Below, piece after piece: positions 13,903-22,385 of a DNA stretch of 64,000 nt. The translations under genes were made by a program, and so were the position numbers. The stretch lies in assembly GCA_023430045.1 (NCBI GenBank), contig JAEZCF010000030.1, positions 1 through 64,000 on the forward strand. Direction: 5' to 3'. The stretch comes from Pseudomonadota bacterium. Its GTDB lineage: Bacteria; Pseudomonadota; Gammaproteobacteria; Xanthomonadales; Xanthomonadaceae. The notes beneath the pieces are model-generated. The model had not been told where the DNA came from and did no database searches. It was given only the letters and a program-made list of their open reading frames with translations. Each line of letters begins with the position of its first letter. Within the stretch, counting starts at the first letter, position 1.

Positions 13903-15249
13903 ATGGTGCTCCGGCAGTGGCAGCTGTACCTGTACTACGGCGTACTCTTCGTCGTCACCCAACTGCTCCTCGTGGTCGGCGGCATCCTGTTGTGGAGCCA
14001 ATGGGCGGAGGACCACTTCGACCAGCAGATGCGCAGCCAGCTGCGCGGTACCCACGCACTGGTCATGAAACGCCTCGATCCGGGTGATCCTGACGCATGG
14101 CCTGCAGTCATGAAGGAGCTGCAGCGCGATTTCGCCTACCCCGTCGCACTGCGCCCCATCAGTGACGTGGCATCACTGCTGGACGCCGACCGGCGCCGGC
14201 AGCTCCTGGGTGGCACCATCGTGGTCAGTGCCGACAGTTCCTACAGCTACCAGCGCGTGCATCACAGCGGCCGCGTGCTGGTGCTTGGCGACTTCGACAC
14301 GGCAGCAGGCGAAGGATCGCCGACCGACGATCCCGTGCCGCTGGGCGACTGGAACCTTCTGCTGCTGATGATCGTCGCCATCGTCATACCACTGTACCTG
14401 CTGATCTATCGGCTCTGCCGTGATATCAGCGCGCTGGGGGACGCGGCGCGGCAGTTGCTCGACCATCACTTCGAGCCGTCCGCGCCACGCATGCGCACAC
14501 ATCTGCTGCGCCCACTCGGCACCGCCCTCAACCATGTCGCCGAGCAGACGCGTATCCTTCTCGATGGTCAGCGCCTGATGTCCCATGCGCTGTCCCATGA
14601 GATACGCACGCCGCTGGCGCGCCTGGCATTCACAGGCGAACTGCTACGCGATGCCGCGGACAGCCGCGCGGCCGCGAGCCTTCTGGATGAGCTCGATGCC
14701 GACATCGCGCGGCTGCAGCATCTGACCAGCGCGGGACTGGAGTACGCACGCTTTGGGCGGATGCCGCTGCTGGAGCGTTCGCGGATCGCACTGTGGCCGC
14801 TGGTTGCAAAGCTCTGGGATGAAATCGATACCGGCGACGGCCCCGTGCTTGTGATGGAAATGGAGGATGCGGCATCGCTGCGCGGCAATGCGCCCGCGGT
14901 GGAGCTGGCGCTGCGAAACGTGCTCGCCAACGCATACCGCCATGCACGCGACACCGTGCGCATCGCCATGCACGCACTGCCGGGCACAGGCATCGTGGAC
15001 ATCGACGACGACGGTCCCGGCATTCCCTCGCCGATGCGCGAACGCGCATTCCACCCTTACATCCAGCTCGACGGCAACCGCGACGGATTCGGGCTCGGAT
15101 TGGCCATGGTCCGCGTCATCATGGCCCGCCACGGTGGTACGGCCACGATCCTGGATGCGCCGCTGGGAGGCGCGCGTTTCCAGCTCCGCTTTCCGAACAC
15201 GGACGGCTCCACCTCCCCGCTCAATGAACGACGCGCGCGTAGCCTGTGA
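13903..15249 (+). CDS. sensor histidine kinase, RstB-like
   Basis: 448-residue inner-membrane kinase. TM1 is at about residues 9-30, a periplasmic sensor domain follows to about 150, and TM2 spans about 151-170. The phospho-acceptor H-box is SHALSHEIRTPLARL (His232), the N-box NVLANAYRHA, and the ATP lid DDGPGIP with GFGLGLAMV. The layout and length match RstB. It begins 5 bp after the response-regulator gene, forming one operon. Its 3' end overlaps the convergent kinase gene (15221-16717) by 29 bp, so no terminator can lie between the two operons. The signal is not evident. Confidence 0.88.
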   Translation: MVLRQWQLYLYYGVLFVVTQLLLVVGGILLWSQWAEDHFDQQMRSQLRGTHALVMKRLDPGDPDAWPAVMKELQRDFAYPVALRPISDVASLLDADRRRQLLGGTIVVSADSSYSYQRVHHSGRVLVLGDFDTAAGEGSPTDDPVPLGDWNLLLLMIVAIVIPLYLLIYRLCRDISALGDAARQLLDHHFEPSAPRMRTHLLRPLGTALNHVAEQTRILLDGQRLMSHALSHEIRTPLARLAFTGELLRDAADSRAAASLLDELDADIARLQHLTSAGLEYARFGRMPLLERSRIALWPLVAKLWDEIDTGDGPVLVMEMEDAASLRGNAPAVELALRNVLANAYRHARDTVRIAMHALPGTGIVDIDDDGPGIPSPMRERAFHPYIQLDGNRDGFGLGLAMVRVIMARHGGTATILDAPLGGARFQLRFPNTDGSTSPLNERRARSL

Positions 15250-16717
15250 CTGCGTCGCCACGCGGAAGCTCGAAGCGAAACACGGCGCCCGTGCCTGCCT
15301 CGTCGTCCAGCAGGCGGATCGCGCGGTCGTGCAACTGCACGATCCGCTGCACGATCAGCAGCCCAAGCCCGCCGTTTCCGCCGCGGCGGGCGCCGGACAC
15401 GGCGGGTGCCTGGAACAGCATCGCGCGTACTGCCGGGTCCACGCCCGGCCCGTCATCGGCCACCTCGACCTGCACACTGTCCGGATCGCTGGCCAGCCGT
15501 ATCTGCACGATTCCGCCTTCGGGCGCGTGCCGCAGCGCATTGTCGATCAGGTTGGTGAGTACCCGCTCCACCAATCCGACGTCCGCACATACCTGCGGCA
15601 GCCCAGCGGGCACAATGGCATCGAGTCGCTGGCCTCTGGCCTGCGCGGCCAGCTCGAACTTCTGCAGCACGTCCTGCAGCAGTTCCGGCAGCGCGAACAG
15701 CTCCCGCTGCAGCTGCACCTGGCCATGTTCCAGCCGTGCCAGCTCGAACAGGGCGCGCGCCAGCCCGCCCACTTTTGCGCTCTGCGCCAACGCGATGGAA
15801 AGATATCTCCGGCGCTCTTCCGCCGACAACGTCGCTTCCTTCATGGCCAGCGTTTCCAGGTAACCATGCAGCGACGAAAGCGGCGTGCGCAGGTCATGGG
15901 AGATATTGGCGACCAGCTCGCGGCGCTGCAGGTCCTGATGCCGCAGCTGCTGCCACTGTTCGCCCAGCCGGTACGCCATCTGCGCATGCGCATGCGCCAG
16001 GATGGCCAGTTCGTCGCGCTCGCCCGCAGGCAGCAGTGCAGGCTCGGCCACGGCCGTTGGCGAATCCACATCGAATGACTGGATGCGCCGGGTCAGCTCA
16101 CGCAATGGCCGGGTCACCCAGTAGAAGGCGATCAGCCCGGCCAATCCGCACAGCACCACCACCAGCGCGCCTGATCCCAGCAGCGTGCGCCATTGGCTGC
16201 CGGCGGCGAGATCATCGGCAAGCATCTGCCGCTGCTCGCCCACCAGCACCACGTAGACGTACCCCGCCTGGCGGCCCTGCACCATCAGCGGCGCGACACT
16301 GAACACCTTCCGGGCATGCGCGTTGCGCGGGTCGTCGCCCAGGATCGGCAGCGGCGCGCCCGCCAGCAGCGCCTCCAGCGGTTCCACCGCCACGCGGTCG
16401 CGGTGCAGGTGGCCACGCGGCGCGTCATGTCCCAGGATCCGGCCCTGGTCGTCCAGCAGGTACACCTCCACGCTGGGATTGACCGCCATCAGCTGCCCGA
16501 ACAGCGCACGCACATCATTCTGGCGCATGCCTGCATCGTCCATCAGCTCGGTGCGGCGCGCGATATGCGCGGCCAGGCCGAGCGAAAGACGCTGCACCAC
16601 TTCCTGCTCATGGCGCACCGTCGTGCGCATCTGCATACCCAGCAGGGCAAGCACACACAGCACCACCGACGCGAGGAAGACCGCCGCCAGTTTCTGCCAG
16701 AGACTCAACCGGATCAT
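15221..16717 (-). CDS. sensor histidine kinase beside the Msr locus
   Basis: 498-residue kinase. TM1 spans about residues 9-27, the periplasmic domain about 28-180, TM2 about 181-200, then HAMP, the H-box ELVANISHDLRTPLSSL (His274), N-box NLIDNALRHAPEGG, and G-boxes DDGPGVD and GNGGLGLLIV. The periplasmic part contains several methionines (residues 28, 30, 59, 64, 77, 145 and 165), as in HOCl-responsive HprS-type sensors. The ATG at 16717 overlaps the response-regulator stop as ATGA, fixing the start; upstream in-frame codons are not used. Its partner regulator is divergent from the exported methionine-sulfoxide reductase operon, making oxidative stress in the periplasm a plausible stimulus. 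That link is inference. Confidence 0.87.
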   Translation of the reverse strand: MIRLSLWQKLAAVFLASVVLCVLALLGMQMRTTVRHEQEVVQRLSLGLAAHIARRTELMDDAGMRQNDVRALFGQLMAVNPSVEVYLLDDQGRILGHDAPRGHLHRDRVAVEPLEALLAGAPLPILGDDPRNAHARKVFSVAPLMVQGRQAGYVYVVLVGEQRQMLADDLAAGSQWRTLLGSGALVVVLCGLAGLIAFYWVTRPLRELTRRIQSFDVDSPTAVAEPALLPAGERDELAILAHAHAQMAYRLGEQWQQLRHQDLQRRELVANISHDLRTPLSSLHGYLETLAMKEATLSAEERRRYLSIALAQSAKVGGLARALFELARLEHGQVQLQRELFALPELLQDVLQKFELAAQARGQRLDAIVPAGLPQVCADVGLVERVLTNLIDNALRHAPEGGIVQIRLASDPDSVQVEVADDGPGVDPAVRAMLFQAPAVSGARRGGNGGLGLLIVQRIVQLHDRAIRLLDDEAGTGAVFRFELPRGDAVTGYARVVH

Positions 16718-17433
16718 GCCGCGCTCCTGGTCGGATCCACCAGCTTGTAGCCCCTGCCCCACACCGTAAGTATCCGTCTTGGTTCGGCCGGATCGGCCTC
16801 GATCTTGTTGCGCAACCGGTTGATGTGCGTATTGACGGTATGTTCGTAGCCGTCATGCGCGTAGCCCCACACCTGGTCCAGCAGCTCCATGCGCGAGTAG
16901 ACCGTGTCGCGGTTGCGGGCGAAGAACAGCAGCAGATCGAACTCGCGCGGCGTGAGCTCCAGTTCGCGGCCTTCGATCGCCGCCGTGCGCGCCACCGGAT
17001 CGAGCGCGAGCCCGCCGACCTCCAACGCGCCGGCATCAATACGCGCGGACTGCGCCATGGCGTCGGCGCGCCTCAGCAGCGCACGTACGCGCGCCACCAG
17101 TTCCGGCATGGAGAATGGCTTGGCCAGGTAATCGTCCGCGCCTAGTTCCAGGCCGACGATCCGCTGGGTCTCGCTGCCACGCGCGCTGATGATGATGATC
17201 GGGACGTAGCGCGCCATTGCCCGGGCGCGCTGGCACAGTTGCAGCCCGTCCACGCCCGGCAGCATAACGTCCAGAACCAGGGCGTCCCAGGGCCCCTCCT
17301 GCTCCAGCAGGCGAAGGCCTTCATCGCCGGTTGCTGCATGTTCGGCGCGATAGCCTTCGTCGCTCAGGTGCAGTCGGAGCAGTTCAGCGATGTGGGCATC
17401 GTCTTCGACGATGAGGACGCGTCTGGCATGCAT
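16714..17433 (-). CDS. OmpR-family response regulator beside the Msr locus
   Basis: 239 residues. Receiver: VLIVEDDAHIAELL, phospho-Asp in ALVLDVMLPGVDGL, conserved Lys in ADDYLAKPFS. Effector: winged helix with LTPREFDLLLFFARNRDTVY, TVNTHINRLRNKIE and VWGRGYKL. It forms an overlapping pair with the kinase downstream (ATGA). The gene is divergent from the msrB-dipZ-msrA operon across about 140 bp, the usual arrangement for a local regulator. TTAACCC and TTGACCC lie 21 bp apart (two helical turns) in that interval and are candidate binding sites. Confidence 0.88.
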   Translation of the reverse strand: MHARRVLIVEDDAHIAELLRLHLSDEGYRAEHAATGDEGLRLLEQEGPWDALVLDVMLPGVDGLQLCQRARAMARYVPIIIISARGSETQRIVGLELGADDYLAKPFSMPELVARVRALLRRADAMAQSARIDAGALEVGGLALDPVARTAAIEGRELELTPREFDLLLFFARNRDTVYSRMELLDQVWGYAHDGYEHTVNTHINRLRNKIEADPAEPRRILTVWGRGYKLVDPTRSAA

Positions 17434-17499
17434 GCGGGGAACCCCTTGAAGCGTGTGGACATTGTGGCCCGCGGCGCGGAGGGATGTATCACGGAAAAT

Positions 17500-17527
17500 T
17501 TAACCCGGCGTGAGGATTCGTTGACCC
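17500..17527 (+). promoter_or_regulatory. repeated TTRACCC motif upstream of msrB
   Basis: TTAACCC (17500-17506) and TTGACCC (17521-17527) are in the same orientation, 21 bp apart, in the divergent interval between the response-regulator gene and the msrB operon. The second could double as a -35 element. Confidence 0.3.
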
Positions 17528-17573
17528 ACGGGGGCGCAGCATGCAGTCATCGTCTTCCGTGGAGATGGCCATC

Positions 17574-18119
17574 ATGTCGCTTACCCGTCGTCACCTGCTT
17601 GGCCTTGGTGGCATGGCCGCCGCTGCCGGCGTGCTCGGACTTGGCGCCTGCAGCCGCGCGGCACCGGCTGCAGCTGCCGCCCGGCCACGTACGTTCGAGA
17701 TCATGCACAGCGAAGCCCAGTGGCAGCAGATGCTGACGCCGGCGCAGTATTCGGTGTTGAGAAAGCACGCCACTGAACGCGCTGGCAGCAGCCCGCTGGA
17801 TCGTGAACATCGCCGTGGCACGTTCCAGTGCGCCGGCTGTGGGCTGCCGTTGTTCTCCTCGTCCACCAAGTTTGAAAGCGGCACCGGCTGGCCCAGTTTC
17901 TGGGCCCCGCTGCACGACGCGGTCGGCGAGGATCGCGACACCGCGTTCGGCATGCTGCGGGTGGAAATCCATTGCCGCCGCTGTGGCGGCCATCTCGGCC
18001 ATGTCTTCAACGACGGACCCCGTCCAACCGGCCTGCGCTACTGCATGAACGGCGCGGCACTCACCTTCGTACCCACTGCTCAGAAAGCGGCCGGTTCCGA
18101 CTGGCGCGTACCGGTCTGA
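17574..18119 (+). CDS. msrB: exported peptide-methionine (R)-S-oxide reductase, predicted Tat lipoprotein
   Basis: 181-residue MsrB reducing methionine-R-sulfoxide in proteins. The N-terminus MSLTRRHLLGLGG is a twin-arginine signal, and LGLGAC provides a lipobox-like cysteine (C26), so it is probably a membrane-tethered periplasmic lipoprotein. The catalytic domain has zinc cysteines CAGC (86, 89) and CRRC (134, 137), TKFESGTGWPSF, GGHLGHVF and the catalytic Cys157 in RYCMNG. The start at 17574 is preferred because GGAG lies 9 nt upstream and the Tat motif begins immediately. It is the first gene of an operon with the DipZ-type electron carrier and MsrA. A second, cytosolic MsrB is encoded at 39621. 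Confidence 0.92.
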   Translation: MSLTRRHLLGLGGMAAAAGVLGLGACSRAAPAAAAARPRTFEIMHSEAQWQQMLTPAQYSVLRKHATERAGSSPLDREHRRGTFQCAGCGLPLFSSSTKFESGTGWPSFWAPLHDAVGEDRDTAFGMLRVEIHCRRCGGHLGHVFNDGPRPTGLRYCMNGAALTFVPTAQKAAGSDWRVPV

Positions 18120-18144
18120 TGTCCTTCCCATCGCTGGAGTTCCA

Positions 18145-19914
18145 ATGATCCTGTTGCTGCTGGCCTACCTGGGAGGCGTGCTGACACTGCTCAGCCCCTG
18201 CATCCTGCCTGTCTTGCCGTTCGTCTTCGCGCGCGCCGGGCGCTCCTTCCTGCGCAGCACGCTGCCGCTGCTGCTGGGCATGGCGGTCACCTTCGCCGTG
18301 GTCGCCAGCCTTGCAGCGGTGGGCAGCGCCTGGGTGGCACAGGCCAACCAGATCGGCCGCTGGCTGGCGCTGGCGCTGATGGCGGTGTTCGCGCTGGCCC
18401 TGTTGTGGCCGACGCTGGCCGATCGCCTGCTGGCGCCGTTCCAGCGCATCGGCGCCCGTCTGGGCGCGCGCGCCGATGCCGCTGACGATGCCGGCCGTGG
18501 CGGCGCCGGGACATCCCTGTTGATCGGCATCGCCACCGGACTGCTATGGGCCCCCTGCGCCGGACCGATCCTCGGCCTGGTGCTGACCGGGGCCGCACTG
18601 AACGGCGCCAGTGTCGGCACCAGCACTCTGCTGCTGGCCTATGCATTGGGTGCGATCACCGCGTTGGCGCTGGCGGTGTGGGTGGGCGGACGCGTGTACA
18701 ACACGCTGAAGGCGCGCCTGCGGCTGGGCCATGCACTGCGTCGCGGGCTGGGCGTGGCGGCCTTGCTGGCGGTGGTCGCCATCGCCATGGGCTGGGACAC
18801 GGGCGTGCTGACGCGGCTGTCCACGGTGAGCACCGCGCGCCTGGAACAGCGCCTGCTCGATGCCGCGCCTGCAGCGCAGCCGGCAGGCAATGCGATGACG
18901 GCCATGACCTCCACGGCCGCGACGGCGGATGCACCGTTGCCGTTCGAAGGCAGCCTGCCACCGCTGGATGGCGCCACCGGTTGGCTCAACAGCCCTCCGC
19001 TCGGCACTGAAGCGCTGCGTGGCAAGGTCGTGCTCATCGATTTCTGGACCTACTCCTGCATCAACTGCCTGCGGGCGATGCCCTTCGTGCACGAGTGGGA
19101 GCGTCGCTATCGCGATCACGGACTGGTGGTGATCGGCGTGCACACGCCAGAGTTCGCCTTCGAACGCAATCCGCGCAATGTCATGCGCGCGGTTGAACAG
19201 CTGAAGGTTGGTTACCCGGTTGCACTCGACAACAACTATGCGATCTGGCGCGCGTTCGACAACCGCTACTGGCCAGCGCATTACTTCGTCGACGCGCAGG
19301 GACGGATACGCGCGCACCAGTTCGGCGAAGGCAACTATGCGCACTCCGAACAGGTGATCCGCCGCCTGTTGCAGGAGGCGGGCAACCACAACCTGCCACC
19401 GCCGGCCGATGCCGCAGCTGAGACCTTGCAGGGCGTGGCCGAACAGGCCGACATGGGCAACCTGCGCTCGCCGGAAACCTATCTCGGCCATGCGCGTGCG
19501 GAGCACTTCGCCTCACCGGGCGGGCAACGTAAGGACAGGGATGCCGACTACACCTTGCCGGAGACCCTGGCGCTGAATCACTGGGGTCTGGGCGGGCGCT
19601 GGAAGGTCGACAACGAGGCGGCGCTGCTCCAGCGCGCCGGTGGCCGCATCGCCTTCCGCTTCCACGCGCGCGACCTCCACCTGGTACTGGCACCTGCCGC
19701 GGATGGCAGTCCGGTGCGCTTCCGGATCTGGCTGGACGGCAGGCCACTCCCCGCCGCCGATGCCGGTACAGACGTGGGCGCCGACGGCACCGGCGTGGTT
19801 GACGAACACCGCCTGTACCAGCTGGTACGTCAGCGCGACAGCGTCGGCGAGCACCGCTTCGAGATCGAGTTCCTGGACCAGGGCGTCCAGGCCTACGCCT
19901 TTACGTTCGGTTGA
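18145..19914 (+). CDS. DipZ-type CcdA/thioredoxin fusion (transmembrane electron shuttle)
   Basis: 589-residue fusion. Residues 1-220 form a CcdA/DsbD-beta membrane domain with two reactive cysteines (LSPCILP, C19; WAPCAGP, C137). After a linker, residues about 262-400 form a periplasmic thioredoxin-like domain with active site YSCINC (C304, C307), and residues about 410-589 form the C-terminal DipZ domain. By family knowledge it passes electrons from cytosolic thioredoxin across the inner membrane to periplasmic acceptors. Lying between msrB and msrA (25 bp after msrB, 9 bp before msrA), its likely acceptors are these exported Msr enzymes. The ATG follows TGGAG. The function is well supported; the specific partners are inferred from operon structure. 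Confidence 0.9.
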   Translation: MILLLLAYLGGVLTLLSPCILPVLPFVFARAGRSFLRSTLPLLLGMAVTFAVVASLAAVGSAWVAQANQIGRWLALALMAVFALALLWPTLADRLLAPFQRIGARLGARADAADDAGRGGAGTSLLIGIATGLLWAPCAGPILGLVLTGAALNGASVGTSTLLLAYALGAITALALAVWVGGRVYNTLKARLRLGHALRRGLGVAALLAVVAIAMGWDTGVLTRLSTVSTARLEQRLLDAAPAAQPAGNAMTAMTSTAATADAPLPFEGSLPPLDGATGWLNSPPLGTEALRGKVVLIDFWTYSCINCLRAMPFVHEWERRYRDHGLVVIGVHTPEFAFERNPRNVMRAVEQLKVGYPVALDNNYAIWRAFDNRYWPAHYFVDAQGRIRAHQFGEGNYAHSEQVIRRLLQEAGNHNLPPPADAAAETLQGVAEQADMGNLRSPETYLGHARAEHFASPGGQRKDRDADYTLPETLALNHWGLGGRWKVDNEAALLQRAGGRIAFRFHARDLHLVLAPAADGSPVRFRIWLDGRPLPAADAGTDVGADGTGVVDEHRLYQLVRQRDSVGEHRFEIEFLDQGVQAYAFTFG

Positions 19915-19923
19915 GGACATGCC

Positions 19924-20664
19924 ATGAAGATTTCGCTTGAGAAGGGTATCGCCGGCAGCATCGCGGCACTGGCGGTCGGCGCACTGGTGGCGTTCGCGGT
20001 GAATGCCGGTCCCGGCTTCGGCGGGACCAGCCCGGCACGGCCGATGGCCGCCGAGGAGGGCCGCGCGCTGCCGTCGCCCATCGGTCCGGCAGCATTCAAG
20101 GATGACCGCACGCAGGCCAGCGTGGTGTTCGCCGGGGGATGCTTCTGGGGTGTGCAGGGCGTGTTCCAGCACGTGAAAGGCGTGGGCAATGCAGTATCCG
20201 GCTACATCGGCGGCGAGGCGTCCACCGCCCGCTACGAGCGCATCACCTCTGGCACCACCGGGCATGCCGAAGCGGTGCGCGTGGACTATGACCCGCGACA
20301 GGTCAGCTACGGCCAGCTGCTGCAGGTGTTCTTCTCCGTCGCGCACGACCCCACTCAGTTGAATGGACAGGGGCCGGATCGCGGCAGCCAGTACCGCTCG
20401 GCGATCTTCAGCGATGACGCACGCCAGCAGGCGGCCAACCGTGCCTACGTAGCGCAGATCGCGCCGGCATTCAGCACGCCGGTGGTGACGGAACTGGGGA
20501 GCGGCAAGCGCTTCTTCCCGGCGGAGGGTTACCACCAGAACTACATGGCGCGTTATCCGCAGGCGGCCTACATCCGCTATTACGACGCGCCCAAGCTGGC
20601 CGCGCTGCAACGCCGGTTCCCGCAGCTGTACCGCCGCGATCCGGTACTGGTTCCGATGAAATGA
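19924..20664 (+). CDS. msrA: membrane-anchored/exported peptide-methionine (S)-S-oxide reductase
   Basis: 246-residue MsrA with the catalytic motif FAGGCFWGVQGVF (Cys73), GYIGGEAS, RAYVAQI and the family's YHQNYMARYP region. The N-terminal segment (residues 9-28, IAGSIAALAVGALVAFAVNA) is a signal peptide or anchor, placing the enzyme in the periplasm, so it complements the exported MsrB by repairing the S epimer. It is the third gene of the operon, 9 bp after the DipZ-type gene, from which it should receive electrons. Resolving cysteines are not obvious near the C-terminus; a single visible catalytic Cys may mean direct regeneration by the thioredoxin-like domain. Confidence 0.92.
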   Translation: MKISLEKGIAGSIAALAVGALVAFAVNAGPGFGGTSPARPMAAEEGRALPSPIGPAAFKDDRTQASVVFAGGCFWGVQGVFQHVKGVGNAVSGYIGGEASTARYERITSGTTGHAEAVRVDYDPRQVSYGQLLQVFFSVAHDPTQLNGQGPDRGSQYRSAIFSDDARQQAANRAYVAQIAPAFSTPVVTELGSGKRFFPAEGYHQNYMARYPQAAYIRYYDAPKLAALQRRFPQLYRRDPVLVPMK

Positions 20665-20727
20665 ACATGCCGTGCCGCTCCCTGCCGCAGCACCGATGGC
20701 CAAGCGACCTGCGCGCCATCGGCTTGC

Positions 20728-20733
20728 TAGACT
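20728..20733 (+). promoter_or_regulatory. -10 box for the leaderless fRMsr gene
   Basis: TAGACT ends 7 nt before the ATG at 20740. Just upstream a hairpin CCGATGGC/GCCATCGG (20693-20722) closes the msr operon. The fRMsr gene therefore seems to have its own promoter. Confidence 0.45.
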
Positions 20734-20739
20734 TGCCGC

Positions 20740-21222
20740 ATGTTCGCCACATCCACGCTGACCGGCAGCAAGCCGGAACAATATGCCCAGTTGCTCGACC
20801 AGGCTCGTGGCCTGGTCCATGGCGAGAATGACCGCATCGCCAATGCGGCCAACATCGCCGCGCTGGTGTATCACGCCCTGCCGGATCTGAACTGGGTGGG
20901 ATTCTATCTGTACGACGGTCGGGAACTGGTGGTCGGCCCGTTCCAGGGACTGCCCGCCTGCGTCCGCATCCCCCTGGGCAAGGGCGTATGTGGTACCGCA
21001 GCCAGCCAGCGCGTCACCCAGCGCATCGAGGACGTAGACGCGTTTCCGGGCCATATCGCCTGCGATTCGGCATCGCGCTCGGAGCTGGTGGTGCCCTTGG
21101 TACGCGGCGATGAGCTGATCGGCGTGTTCGACCTGGACAGTCCGCGGCTGTCCCGTTTCGATGCCGACGACCAGGCCGGGCTGGAAGCCATCGCCCGCGT
21201 ATTCGTCGACGCACTGGCATGA
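20740..21222 (+). CDS. msrC: free methionine-R-sulfoxide reductase (GAF-domain fRMsr)
   Basis: 160-residue GAF-fold enzyme that reduces free L-methionine-R-sulfoxide in the cytosol, using thioredoxin. The whole length matches the YebR/fRMsr family: NWVGFYLYDG, GPFQGLPACVRIPLGKGVCG and GHIACDSASRSE, with the three functional cysteines at 74, 84 and 108. Length is typical. It follows the exported MsrB/MsrA operon, so one locus covers protein-bound and free methionine sulfoxide. Its own -10 box suggests separate expression with a leaderless transcript. Its stop overlaps the next start as ATGA. Confidence 0.92.
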   Translation: MFATSTLTGSKPEQYAQLLDQARGLVHGENDRIANAANIAALVYHALPDLNWVGFYLYDGRELVVGPFQGLPACVRIPLGKGVCGTAASQRVTQRIEDVDAFPGHIACDSASRSELVVPLVRGDELIGVFDLDSPRLSRFDADDQAGLEAIARVFVDALA

Positions 21223-21545
21223 ATGTCGCCGGCCTGCGCAACATCGGCCCGAAGAGCGCGGCGTGGCTGCGCCAGGTCGGTCTGCGCAGCCGCGAGGATC
21301 TGCAGGCGGTGGGCGCGGTAGGCGCGTTCGTCAAGGTGAGACGCGCGGGGTTCAAGCCCAGCCTCAACCTGCTGTATTCGCTGGAAGGTGCCCTGCGCGA
21401 TTGCCACTGGCAGGATCTGCAGGAAACAGAACGTGCCGCGCTCGTGCAGGATTACCAGGCGCGCATCGCCGAGCAGCCGCTGAAGCCGGCGGGTCCCGCC
21501 GCCGGCCCCGTGCGCGAAGAACATTTCGATACCGACGACCGGTAG
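21219..21545 (+). CDS. TfoX/Sxy C-terminal-domain protein
   Basis: 108 residues. The N-terminal two-thirds (GLRNIGPKSAAWLRQVGLRS, LQAVGAVGAFVKVRRAG, LNLLYSLEGALRDCHWQDL) is a stand-alone TfoX C-terminal domain, a helix-hairpin-helix-like module. The TfoX N-terminal domain is absent. Full-length TfoX/Sxy promotes competence gene expression in gamma-proteobacteria; the role of the isolated domain is not established. The start overlaps the fRMsr stop by 4 bp (ATGA), so the two are translationally coupled. Confidence 0.85.
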   Translation: MNVAGLRNIGPKSAAWLRQVGLRSREDLQAVGAVGAFVKVRRAGFKPSLNLLYSLEGALRDCHWQDLQETERAALVQDYQARIAEQPLKPAGPAAGPVREEHFDTDDR

Positions 21546-21584
21546 CGCCAACCCACGGTCGGCTGCCATCCACCGATCCACCTC

Positions 21585-22184
21585 TCAGTCGGTGGCGCCT
21601 GGCTGCTGCAGCTCCAGCAGCTCACCCCACAGACCGTTGTCGCTGCGTTCCACCCGCAGCCGCAGGCGCGTGCCGTGGTCGATGCGCAGCGCCCAGCACA
21701 AGGACATCGGCAGTCCGCAGGCCTGCGACAGCACCATCCGCAGCGGTCCTCCGTGGCTGACCACCAGCGTGGGTGCCACACCGGCCTGTTCGTCCTCGTC
21801 AAACAACCGGTCCAGCGCGCGTGCGATGCGTCGCTCGAAGTGTCCCCAGCTTTCGCCGTTGGGCGGCGGGAACGCATGCGGATCGCGGTGGAAACCCAGC
21901 AGCGACGGCTCCGGCAGCGCGTCCACGGCCATACCGTCCCAATCGCCGAAATCCAGCTCTTCCCACTCTGCTTCCGGCTGTACCTCCAGACCACGCGGTA
22001 CCGCCAATGCCACGGCGGTGTGCAGTGCGCGCAGCCGGGGCGAGCAGATCACCCGTTCCCATTCCAGGGCTTCATACGACTGGCACAGCGCATCATGGCT
22101 GCCGGGAAGCAGCGGCGGATCGCTACGCCCATCCAGGCAGGTATCCCGGCCGGTGCTGGCATGGCGGACCAGATCGATGATCAT
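21585..22184 (-). CDS. cobC: histidine phosphatase, alpha-ribazole phosphatase-like
   Basis: 199-residue phosphoglycerate-mutase-like phosphatase. Signature RHASTGRDTCLDG contains the catalytic His in the variant RHA context; further family residues are ICSPRLRALHTA, EELDFGDWDG, and SHGGPLRMVL with the second catalytic His. The pattern LDFGDWDG and the size fit CobC, which dephosphorylates alpha-ribazole phosphate or adenosylcobalamin phosphate in the nucleotide-loop step. The placement divergent from a cobalamin riboswitch and btuB strengthens this reading. The start at 22184 is chosen because MIIDLVRHA begins the domain; the open frame upstream has no homologous sequence. No other cobalamin biosynthesis genes are in the window. 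Confidence 0.75.
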   Translation of the reverse strand: MIIDLVRHASTGRDTCLDGRSDPPLLPGSHDALCQSYEALEWERVICSPRLRALHTAVALAVPRGLEVQPEAEWEELDFGDWDGMAVDALPEPSLLGFHRDPHAFPPPNGESWGHFERRIARALDRLFDEDEQAGVAPTLVVSHGGPLRMVLSQACGLPMSLCWALRIDHGTRLRLRVERSDNGLWGELLELQQPGATD

Positions 22185-22385
22185 GGTGCGCGCACCACGG
22201 CGCGGCACATCACAGCTCCCTCCCCTGCTGGGGCGAACGGGCAACGCCCGGCGCATGGGTCGGGGGGACAACACAACACAGCATGGACATCGGGAACGGG
22301 TCTGGACCAGGAGCAGCGTCCATTCTAGTCGACACGCACACGCCATCTGCGTGCGCGCCCTCGATGCCTTAGACTGCGCGCACTT

